Origin: Enterobacter sichuanensis
GTDB taxonomy: Bacteria; Pseudomonadota; Gammaproteobacteria; Enterobacterales; Enterobacteriaceae
DNA length: 55,331 nt
Direction: 5' to 3'
Assembly: GCF_002939185.1 (NCBI RefSeq)
Contig: NZ_POVL01000033.1
Span: 1 to 55,331 of the forward strand
The notes below the pieces were generated by a model. It ran no database searches and was not told the origin of the DNA. It was given only the letters and a program-made list of their open reading frames with translations. The translations under genes and the position numbers were made by a program. Below are positions 48,572-55,331 of this stretch, piece by piece; within the stretch, counting starts at the first letter, position 1; every line of letters starts with the position of its first letter.

Positions 48572-49341
48572 GCTTTGTTCTCCCTGGAAATATCACTGTC
48601 GCCAGGCAGACGGGTAATACGCGCCTGTCGGGCCTGGTCTTCATCGAATCGTTTAATAGTGGTGTGCACGAAGCCCAGGTGCGCCATCATCGCTTTGCGC
48701 GCGGCCCCGGCATCACCGGCCAGAATGGCGTTGAGCACCGCCTCGTGTTGTTCAGTGAGCTGGGCAAACACCGGCGGGACCAGATACATGCGCTGGCGGC
48801 TCTGCTTCACGGAGGATTGCAGCAGGTCGAAGAAACCGCGCATGGTCTGGAGCAGCACCACGTTGTGCGACGCCTCGGCAATCGCCAGGTGAAAACGCAC
48901 GTCCGCCTGGGAGGCGATATCCGGGTCGCTGCTTTGCGTGGCCTCAAAGCAGGCTTTGAGCTTCTCTTTGTCGGCGTCGGTTGCCCGCATGGCCGCGTGC
49001 CAGGCGGTACTGGTTTCGATGGCGTGACGCGCTTCAAGGATGTCGAAGCTGTAGTCCGGGTCGTTCTCCATCAGCGTTTTCAGCGGCTGAACGATGTTTT
49101 GCTCGGACCAGTCGTCATGCTGCCAGCGTACAAAGGTGCCGCCGCCGCGACGGCTCACCAGTACCCCTTCGCTGACCAGCGTGGCCAGTGCTTCACGCAG
49201 TGAGTTGCGTGATACGCCAAGCTGGGCGGCGAGCTGGCGCTCGGCGGGCAATTTCATGCCCGCTTCCAGCTGTTGTTCTTCAATCAGCGCCCGCACGCGA
49301 GAGGCAATCTCGTCGGACAGGCGTCTGGGCATCACTATCAT
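48568..49341 (-). CDS. lldR: Lactate-responsive regulator LldR
   Basis: A 257-aa GntR/FadR-family regulator. N-terminal winged helix ([19 protein letters not shown], then [15 protein letters not shown] and [10 protein letters not shown]) and a C-terminal FCD ligand domain ([18 protein letters not shown]). Controls lldPRD through operators upstream of lldP. Overlaps lldP and lldD by four bases each. Confidence 0.95.
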   Translation of the reverse strand: MIVMPRRLSDEIASRVRALIEEQQLEAGMKLPAERQLAAQLGVSRNSLREALATLVSEGVLVSRRGGGTFVRWQHDDWSEQNIVQPLKTLMENDPDYSFDILEARHAIETSTAWHAAMRATDADKEKLKACFEATQSSDPDIASQADVRFHLAIAEASHNVVLLQTMRGFFDLLQSSVKQSRQRMYLVPPVFAQLTEQHEAVLNAILAGDAGAARKAMMAHLGFVHTTIKRFDEDQARQARITRLPGDSDISRENKA

Positions 49342-50993
49342 GGGATCATCCAGGTTAAGACATAGGCCTGCAGGGTGGTAATCACCCCGACCATGCAGGT
49401 GAATATCAGGCTGTGTTTCACGGTAAAGCGGAACAGATCCGACTCTTTACCGACCAGTCCCACCGCCGCACAGGCAATGGCGATGGACTGCGGAGAGATC
49501 ATCTTCCCGGTCACACCGCCGGTGGTATTCGCGGCCACTAACAGCACGTCTGAGACGCCGATTTGCTGGGCGGCCGTCCCCTGCAGGGCGGCGAACAGGG
49601 CGTTAGACGAGGTATCTGAACCGGTCAGGAACACCCCCAGCCAGCCGAGGAACGGCGAGAAGAAGGTAAATGCGTGGCTGGTATGCGCCAGCGCCAGTGC
49701 CAGCGTCGATGACAGGCCGGAGTAGTTCGAGATAAACGCGAACGCCAGTACCATGCCGATGGAGTAGATCGGCAGCATCAATTCTTTAATGGTCGCCGCA
49801 AAGGTCTGCACCGCAGCGGCAGGCTTCATGCGCAGCCACACAACAGAAAGAATAGCGGCAAACAGAATGGCGGTGCCGGTAGCGGAGAACCAGTCGAATT
49901 TATAGACCGCGGCATACGGCGTGGCGGCGTGCACCACCGGCGGCATACGGGCGACCATCTTATCGAGGAACGGCACAGAGATGTTAATCACCATGTCATA
50001 CAGCGCGCCACCTGGGGCAAACAGGGCCTTAAACGGCGGGATGCTCCAGAGCGTCACCGTGGCAGTCAGGAAAAGGAACGGCGACCATGCGCGGATGACC
50101 TGGCCTGCGGTATAGCCTGTACGCGCCAGGGTTTGATCGACCTGTGAGGCGCCCATGTCGGCGAAGCGGAAAATACGTACCGGCTGCCAGCGCTTCAGGA
50201 ACAGCGTCAGACAGACCAGCGAGACCAGCGAAGAGATGATGTCCGGCAGCTCCGGGCCGAGGAAGTTGGAGCTGAGGTACTGTGCAATAGCGAACGAACC
50301 GCCGGCGACCATCACCGCAGGCCACGTCTCTTTCACGCCGCGCCAGCCATCCATAATCGCCATGATCCAGAACAGGACGATAATGGTCAGGAACGGCAGC
50401 TGGCGGCCCACCATCTGGCCGATCTCAAAGCTGTCCAGCCCGGTCACCTGGCCTGCGACCAGAATCGGGATCCCCATTGCGCCAAACGCCACCGGTGCGG
50501 TGTTCACAATCAGACACAGTCCCGCGGCATACAGTGGGTTAAAGCCCAGCCCGACCAGCAGCGCGGCGGTGATCGCCACCGGTGCGCCGAAGCCAGCGGC
50601 CCCTTCAAGAAACGCCCCAAAAGAGAAGCCGACAATCAACATCTGCAGGCGCTGATCCGGCGTGATGGAGAGAATCGACGAGCGGATGATGTCGAACTGC
50701 CCGGTTTTCACCGAGATTTTATAGACAAACACCGCGGCGATGATGATCCACGCAATCGGCCACAGGCCGTAGAAGAAACCGTATACGACGGAGGCCAGGG
50801 CGCGATCGACCGGCATTTTGTAGAAGAACAGCGCCACCAGCAGCGCGATGGCGACGGTGTACGTCGCGGCAAGGTAGCCCTTCAGCTTGAGCTTAATCAG
50901 CGCAAAGAAGAAGAACAGGATCGGCAGCGATGCGATCAGGCTCGACAGCCAGATATTTCCGGCCGGGTCGTAGTTTTGTTGCCAGAGGCTCAT
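49338..50993 (-). CDS. lldP: L-lactate permease
   Basis: A 551-aa polytopic inner-membrane protein of the LctP family: [20 protein letters not shown], then [20 protein letters not shown] (conserved family loop) and [21 protein letters not shown]. Takes up lactate with protons for LldD. First gene of the operon. Confidence 0.96.
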   Translation of the reverse strand: MSLWQQNYDPAGNIWLSSLIASLPILFFFFALIKLKLKGYLAATYTVAIALLVALFFYKMPVDRALASVVYGFFYGLWPIAWIIIAAVFVYKISVKTGQFDIIRSSILSITPDQRLQMLIVGFSFGAFLEGAAGFGAPVAITAALLVGLGFNPLYAAGLCLIVNTAPVAFGAMGIPILVAGQVTGLDSFEIGQMVGRQLPFLTIIVLFWIMAIMDGWRGVKETWPAVMVAGGSFAIAQYLSSNFLGPELPDIISSLVSLVCLTLFLKRWQPVRIFRFADMGASQVDQTLARTGYTAGQVIRAWSPFLFLTATVTLWSIPPFKALFAPGGALYDMVINISVPFLDKMVARMPPVVHAATPYAAVYKFDWFSATGTAILFAAILSVVWLRMKPAAAVQTFAATIKELMLPIYSIGMVLAFAFISNYSGLSSTLALALAHTSHAFTFFSPFLGWLGVFLTGSDTSSNALFAALQGTAAQQIGVSDVLLVAANTTGGVTGKMISPQSIAIACAAVGLVGKESDLFRFTVKHSLIFTCMVGVITTLQAYVLTWMIP

Positions 50994-51068
50994 GCAGGTC
51001 TCCTGGGGACCAGACAGCCTGCGCTGCGGGTGAGTCTCCGCTCATCTCTGCGTCACAGTCTGTGTAAA

Positions 51069-51084
51069 AGTGGTCCTGCCAATA
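51069..51084. promoter_or_regulatory. LldR-like operator, promoter-proximal
   Basis: GTGGTCCTGCCAATA around 51070-51084 gives the FCD-GntR pattern TGGTnnnnCCA. It lies 76 bases before lldP. Paired with the site at 51195-51210. Confidence 0.6.
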
Positions 51085-51194
51085 TTGTGTTGTAGGGTTA
51101 ATGACAATGAATGGTTAACCAGATGTTATGAGCTAGCAATGGTTTTGTGAGCGAAAATGATGGAATTGTGAACCGGGGGAGGATTGATTGCGCT

Positions 51195-51210
51195 ATTGGT
51201 TGGACCAATT
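51195..51210. promoter_or_regulatory. LldR-like operator, distal
   Basis: ATTGGTTGGACCAATT, a near-perfect palindrome. It is centred about 126 bases from the proximal site, close to the O1-O2 distance known in E. coli lldPRD, where the two sites are thought to act by looping. Confidence 0.65.
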
Positions 51211-51232
51211 CACGCGAAGGGGAAAAGAGTAG

Positions 51233-51258
51233 GCCGGGTAAGCGCAGCGCCACCCGGC
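51233..51258. repeat. REP-type palindrome before yibL end
   Basis: GCCGGGT and ACCCGGC arms around a GCGCAGCGC-containing loop, in the lldP-yibL gap just past the yibL stop. Confidence 0.65.
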
Positions 51259-51264
51259 ATGAAA

Positions 51265-51627
51265 TCAGAATGCCGTCTTACAAAAACCCGTCATCTCTTT
51301 CAGGCCCATTTCGCGGCCAAGCTCGGTCATCGGGTGGACCACCACCAGACCACGGACGCTTTTCTTCAGCTTGCCCATGTCGGCCTGCTCTTTTTTGGTG
51401 ATCGCGCGGCGGTGCGGCATGTTCATCAGCTTCTGCGCTTCTTTGCTCAGCTTCTGGCCTTTAACTTCACGCAAACGCTCGATCTCCGCTTCCAGCTTCG
51501 CGGCCTCTTTCTCAAGCTCGGCGTACTTCTCGGCGGAATCGACCAGCGAGAGACCTGCCATCTGGTGGCGGATCAGATCCAGGCGGTCGCTCAGGCGTTT
51601 AATTTCGTTCTTTTCGACTTCTTTCAT
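51265..51627 (-). CDS. yibL: Ribosome-associated protein YibL
   Basis: A 120-aa basic protein with an N-terminal coiled coil ([19 protein letters not shown] to [14 protein letters not shown]) and a Lys-rich C-terminal part. E. coli YibL co-purifies with ribosomes; no further role is known to me. Lies between mtlR and the lld operon, as in E. coli. Confidence 0.92.
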   Translation of the reverse strand: MKEVEKNEIKRLSDRLDLIRHQMAGLSLVDSAEKYAELEKEAAKLEAEIERLREVKGQKLSKEAQKLMNMPHRRAITKKEQADMGKLKKSVRGLVVVHPMTELGREMGLKEMTGFCKTAF

Positions 51628-51685
51628 GACAAATAACTCTGAAAACGGGGAATTTACAGGGAAGGATACACCAATGTGAGCAGGC

Positions 51686-52276
51686 TTACTTCTGAAACGC
51701 TTTTTTTAAGCTGATTCGGGAAATCAGCTCAGTCAGGGAGAGGACCATCGTGGAACGGACAACCTGTTGATAACGCAGCTTTTGCATCGCGTACAGCTCA
51801 GGGTCGCTGTTGTCAAAATGGGGGGCAGGGGGGAGCGCAGTGACGCAATGCAGCTCCCCAAAGGGGCCAAGGATCTCGTCATCGGTAAAGGTGTACTCAT
51901 TACCGTCATGATTGAGCTCTTCGCGCAGCGCCATCAACAGCTCCGCATCTTCATACTCTTGTCGGTTCAGCACGCCAAGACCATAAATCAGCTTCAGACG
52001 CACGGATAAATCGCCCAGCGGTCCGTCTCCGTCCAGTAACGGTTCTACAGCATATTTTACCGCGTAGTCGTCTTTGCGGAACACCTGAAGCACCAGGATA
52101 TTCACCGCCTCGGTTAATAGCTCGACGGCGGCAATCAGGAAACTTCGTACGGTTTTGCCAGCATTCAGACGCTCAAGCACACGATTTTCAAAGGCCTGGG
52201 TTTGTTCCATTATTGCCTGCATATCTGACAATCTGTAATCAGGGCGCAGGATGACCTGCGCCTCACTGTGCATCAT
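51686..52276 (-). CDS. mtlR: Mannitol operon repressor
   Basis: A 196-aa helical protein: [58 protein letters not shown]. It represses mtlADR; the structure of the family is not a classical helix-turn-helix. The first eight residues differ from E. coli. ATGA overlaps the mtlD stop. Confidence 0.95.
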   Translation of the reverse strand: MMHSEAQVILRPDYRLSDMQAIMEQTQAFENRVLERLNAGKTVRSFLIAAVELLTEAVNILVLQVFRKDDYAVKYAVEPLLDGDGPLGDLSVRLKLIYGLGVLNRQEYEDAELLMALREELNHDGNEYTFTDDEILGPFGELHCVTALPPAPHFDNSDPELYAMQKLRYQQVVRSTMVLSLTELISRISLKKAFQK

Positions 52277-53421
52277 TTGGTTGCGTTGTATGCGTTAACC
52301 GCCTCCACAACCACGTCGCTGTTGGCGTCCAGACCGGAAATCTGCGCCAGCGCAGCTTGCGCGCCTTTGTCGTCAATCAACTGAGCCAGCTCAATCGCCT
52401 GGGGATCCTGCTCGCTGCGATAGTGCATCGCGGCGGCAATCCCTTTCACCAGGTTGGCGTGCGGCAGGCCGTATTCCAGCGTACCCAGCAGCGGCTTAAT
52501 CAGGCGATCGCCCGCGCTCAGTTTACGCAGCGGCTGGCGGCCTACGCGCTCAACGTCATCTTTCAGATACGGGTTTTCAAAACGACCGAGGATTTTCTGG
52601 ATGTATGCTGCATGTTTGTCAGCATCAAAACCGTAGCGTTTGATCAGCACCGCGCCGCTCTCTTCCATTGCCCCTTTCACCACCGCACGGATCTTATCAT
52701 CAAGGATCGCGTCGCGAATGGTCTGATGACCGGCCAATTTCCCGAGGTAGGCGGTTATAGCATGCCCGGTGTTCAGCGTGAAGAGTTTGCGTTCGACAAA
52801 TGCCATCAGGTTATCGGTTAATTCCATTCCCGGAATGGTCGGCAGCGTGCCTTTAAACTGGGTTTTATCAACGATCCACTCGCTGAAGGTTTCCACGGTC
52901 ACTTCCAGCGGATCGTTGGTCGCAGATTCTGACGGCGGGACGATACGGTCAACGGCGGAATCCACAAACCCGACGTGCGCTTCCACCCAGGCTTTGTCTT
53001 CCTCTGCTACGGCGTTGAGCACGTGGCCTTTGAGCTGCGTGGTGCCGCGCACCATGTTCTCGCAGGCAATGATGTTCAGCGGGGTGTCGATGCCCTGCGC
53101 TTTACGTTTTGCCAGGCCTTTTGCCACCGCAGGGGCGATACGCTCCAGTACCACCGGGCCCACCGCCGTGGTGACCAGGTCAACGCTGGCGATAAGGTCG
53201 ATAACGTCGTCGCCGATACTGCTTACCGCGTTGACGCCAGTGACCGTTTCAACCTGCTCATTTTCACCCACCACATGTACCTGGTAGCTATGACGGTCAT
53301 TCAGGGCATCCAGAACGACCTGATTTACATCGGCGAATGTCAGCGTAATGCCCGCGTCTGCCAGCAGTTTGCCGATAAAGCCACGACCGATATTACCTGC
53401 GCCAAAATGTAATGCTTTCAT
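52273..53421 (-). CDS. mtlD: Mannitol-1-phosphate 5-dehydrogenase
   Basis: A 382-aa NAD enzyme converting mannitol 1-phosphate to fructose 6-phosphate. [20 protein letters not shown] (Rossmann), and [20 protein letters not shown] with the catalytic Lys/His region. ATG at 53421 is preceded by a typical site; in-frame sequence to 53484 lies in the repeat. Confidence 0.97.
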   Translation of the reverse strand: MKALHFGAGNIGRGFIGKLLADAGITLTFADVNQVVLDALNDRHSYQVHVVGENEQVETVTGVNAVSSIGDDVIDLIASVDLVTTAVGPVVLERIAPAVAKGLAKRKAQGIDTPLNIIACENMVRGTTQLKGHVLNAVAEEDKAWVEAHVGFVDSAVDRIVPPSESATNDPLEVTVETFSEWIVDKTQFKGTLPTIPGMELTDNLMAFVERKLFTLNTGHAITAYLGKLAGHQTIRDAILDDKIRAVVKGAMEESGAVLIKRYGFDADKHAAYIQKILGRFENPYLKDDVERVGRQPLRKLSAGDRLIKPLLGTLEYGLPHANLVKGIAAAMHYRSEQDPQAIELAQLIDDKGAQAALAQISGLDANSDVVVEAVNAYNATK

Positions 53422-53450
53422 AGTGTTAACCTTAATCAATGTTTTTACCC

Positions 53451-53512
53451 GAGAGGGCTGGGGTGAGGAACGTTTTCCCCTCACCCTAGCCCTCTCCCCG
53501 GAGGGGAGAGGG
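53451..53512. repeat. Alternative hairpins between mtlA and mtlD
   Basis: A GC-rich segment with three interacting parts. The arm at 53452-53468 pairs with 53479-53495 (16 of 17). 53490-53499 pairs perfectly with 53503-53512 (CCCTCTCCCC and GGGGAGAGGG, three-base loop). The middle part can use either partner. Dispersed intergenic palindromes of this general form occur in Gammaproteobacteria; an mRNA-processing role is possible. Confidence 0.6.
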
Positions 53513-53520
53513 AAGAGAAC

Positions 53521-55302
53521 TTATTTGTTAAGCAGAGCCAGCACTTCTTCCACGCTGGTGGTATTGGCCAGACGCTCAATGACAGACTCATCATCCAGTG
53601 CGTTAGTCAGGCTGGTAATCACCTGAATGTGCTCGTTGTTACGCGCGGCGATACCAATCACCAGACGGGCGATGTCGTCTTCTTCTTCACCGAAGCGCAC
53701 GCCCTGCGGGTACTGACAGAATACGACGCCGGTTTTCAGAACGCGATCTTTCGCTTCCACCGTACCGTGCGGCACCGCGATGGATTCGCCCAGGTAGGTT
53801 GGCGTCAGTTTTTCACGTTCCAGCATCGCGTCTACGTATTCAGGCTGAACGTAGCCGCCTTTTACCAGCTGCTCACCGGCAAAGCGAATCGCTTCTTCTT
53901 TGGTTGCCGCAGTGCGACCGAGGAAGATGTTCTCCGCCCCCAGTTTGAACAGGTGGGTATTGCTCTCGTCAAAGCTGTCCTGCAGGCTGGTGCGCACTTT
54001 CACTTCGTTATCTTCGTGACGCTGCGCGGCAACCAAACGCTCGGTCAGGCTGGTGTACAGGCCGCTGTCGAGGAAGTTGGTCAGACCCGCATCCTGCACT
54101 TTCTTACGCAGCACGCCTGCACCCATTGCGCTGGAACCCATACCAGCATCACAGGCCACGATGATTTTACGCACGTGGCTCAGGTCGTTAGAGACATCAC
54201 CGGCGGCCAGTGGGGTCGCGCCTTTGGATTCGGCTTTCATGTCGTGCATACGACGGGTTGCTGCTTCGATGTCATCATCTTCTTTCACTTTGCTGGTTTT
54301 CAGCAGAATAGAAGAGACCACGAAGGAGACCGCCATGGCGGCAAAGATGGCCGCGATGTTTGCGAAGTAAGCCCCTTTTGGCGTCATTGCCAGCACCGCC
54401 AGGATAGAGCCCGGAGAGGCCGGAGACACCAGGCCACCGCCCAGCACGCTCAGGGTGAACACGCCGGTCATACCGCCGAGGATAACGGCCAGGATCAGAC
54501 GTGGGTTCATCAGTACGTACGGGAAGTAAATTTCGTGGATACCGCCCAGGAAGTGGATGATAGCCGCACCGCCAGCAGACTGCTTCGCGCTGCCGCGACC
54601 AAAGAAGATGTACGCCAGCAGCACACCCATACCCGGGCCCGGGTTGGCTTCAATCAGGAAGAAGATGGACTTGCCGAGGTCATGCGACTGCTGAATACCC
54701 AGCGGCGAGAAGATACCGTGGTTAATGGCGTTGTTGAGGAACAGGATTTTCGCCGGTTCAACAAAGATAGACGCCAGCGGCAGCATCTCGTGCGCCACCA
54801 TGAAGTTAACGCCAGCCGCCAGAATTTTAGACAGGACTTCAACTGCCGGGCCAATGCCGAGGAACGCCAGAATCGCGAGGATCATCCCGATGATGCCCGC
54901 AGAGAAGTTGTTCACCAGCATTTCGAAGCCGGATTTGATCTTACCATCAACCCAGACGTCGAATTTCTTAATCGCCCAGCCGCCCAGAGGGCCGGCAATC
55001 ATCGCCCCGAGGAACATCGGCATATCCGCGCCGACGATAACCCCCATCGTGGTGATGGCACCCACGACGCCACCACGGTCACCGCCCACCAGACGACCAC
55101 CGGTGAAACCGATGAGCAGTGGCAGCAGGTAAGTAATCATTGGGCCAACAAGTTTCGCCAGCGTTTCGTTAGGCAACCACCCTGTCGGAATAAACAATGC
55201 AGTGATGATACCCCACGCGATAAACGCGCCGATATTTGGCATCACCATGTTGCTGAGGAAACGACCAAAGCTTTGAACTTTGATCTTGAAATCGGATGAC
55301 AT
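53521..55302 (-). CDS. mtlA: Mannitol PTS permease EIICBA with shortened IIB domain
   Basis: A 593-aa protein, against 637 in E. coli. The IIC domain (to about residue 340, about 6-8 transmembrane helices) and the C-terminal IIA domain with the phospho-His in [14 protein letters not shown] are complete. In IIB the phospho-Cys loop [15 protein letters not shown] (Cys384) is present. After QDAGL (residue 407) the sequence jumps to [17 protein letters not shown]. coli MtlA, as I recall it, has 42 further residues there, containing NLPPDVDLVITH. The frame is kept, consistent with a 126-bp in-frame deletion. AAGAAGGGG precedes the ATG. Confidence 0.93.
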   Translation of the reverse strand: MSSDFKIKVQSFGRFLSNMVMPNIGAFIAWGIITALFIPTGWLPNETLAKLVGPMITYLLPLLIGFTGGRLVGGDRGGVVGAITTMGVIVGADMPMFLGAMIAGPLGGWAIKKFDVWVDGKIKSGFEMLVNNFSAGIIGMILAILAFLGIGPAVEVLSKILAAGVNFMVAHEMLPLASIFVEPAKILFLNNAINHGIFSPLGIQQSHDLGKSIFFLIEANPGPGMGVLLAYIFFGRGSAKQSAGGAAIIHFLGGIHEIYFPYVLMNPRLILAVILGGMTGVFTLSVLGGGLVSPASPGSILAVLAMTPKGAYFANIAAIFAAMAVSFVVSSILLKTSKVKEDDDIEAATRRMHDMKAESKGATPLAAGDVSNDLSHVRKIIVACDAGMGSSAMGAGVLRKKVQDAGLTNFLDSGLYTSLTERLVAAQRHEDNEVKVRTSLQDSFDESNTHLFKLGAENIFLGRTAATKEEAIRFAGEQLVKGGYVQPEYVDAMLEREKLTPTYLGESIAVPHGTVEAKDRVLKTGVVFCQYPQGVRFGEEEDDIARLVIGIAARNNEHIQVITSLTNALDDESVIERLANTTSVEEVLALLNK

Positions 55303-55331
55303 AAAACACCCCTTCTTTTGATTACGCTTAG

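Noticed and set aside
53629..55299. A 556-codon open frame on the plus strand opposite mtlA
   Set aside because: It mirrors mtlA almost end to end, is rich in His, Arg and Gln as expected from the antisense of a GC-rich gene, and has no ribosome site or family pattern.

Overview
The window is a chromosomal segment of a member of the Enterobacteriaceae. Gene order and protein sequences follow the Escherichia/Klebsiella/Enterobacter backbone from yicC to mtlA (about 79-81 min on the E. coli map). Three features point away from E. coli and towards Enterobacter or a close relative, though I cannot name the species: a Klebsiella-type waaE gene, an LPS core locus unlike the E. coli one, and an aromatic-acid transporter beside lldD. 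The right three quarters of the window (about 13.2-55.3 kb) is this core chromosome. The left quarter (1 to about 13.2 kb) is an integrated mobile element.

Mobile element (1 to about 13.2 kb, left end outside the window). A tyrosine integrase lies directly beside the 3' end of yicC. Reading away from it on the minus strand are an uncharacterised 293-aa gene and a tightly coupled operon: AlpA-type regulator, unknown protein, BRO-N antirepressor, Icd-like division inhibitor, three small unknown proteins, and a 919-aa P4-alpha-type primase/helicase. Beyond these are an SSB, a PerC-like regulator, a zinc-ribbon protein, a small unknown protein, a pRiA4b ORF-3-like protein, a small plus-strand gene and a Fic AMP-transferase. 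No capsid, tail, terminase, psu, delta or sid genes are visible, so it looks like a P4-like satellite or phage-inducible island rather than a full prophage. Two non-coding blocks stand out as candidate replication origins. One (4680-4946) is built of TGTTGTCTCA units bracketed by a perfect 31-bp inverted repeat just 3' of the primase. The other (about 3166-3846) carries many ACTGCGAA/ACTGCGCA units.

Core chromosome, 13.2-24.8 kb: yicC; rph-pyrE with the pyrE attenuator; slmA and dut with coaBC; radC; rpmB-rpmG-mutM; coaD-waaE-waaA. LPS core locus, 23.2-34.8 kb: a phosphoethanolamine transferase, two glycosyltransferases and the ligase waaL; a single plus-strand GT4 glycosyltransferase; then hldD-waaF-waaC-waaQ-wabG-like as one overlapping minus-strand operon. 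From 35 to 45.8 kb: kbl-tdh, a second WaaE-like glycosyltransferase where E. coli has yibD, yibQ-envC-gpmI, yibN-grxC-secB-gpsA, cysE and trmL. From 45.9 to 55.3 kb: an AAHS-family transporter, lldPRD with a pair of LldR-like operators, yibL, and mtlADR.

The most notable points are the two iteron-like regions and the unclassified satellite operon, and an apparent in-frame loss of 42 residues in the IIB domain of the mannitol permease MtlA. The LPS core gene set also differs from E. coli. Every gene name rests on my reading of protein sequence and gene order, with no database search.
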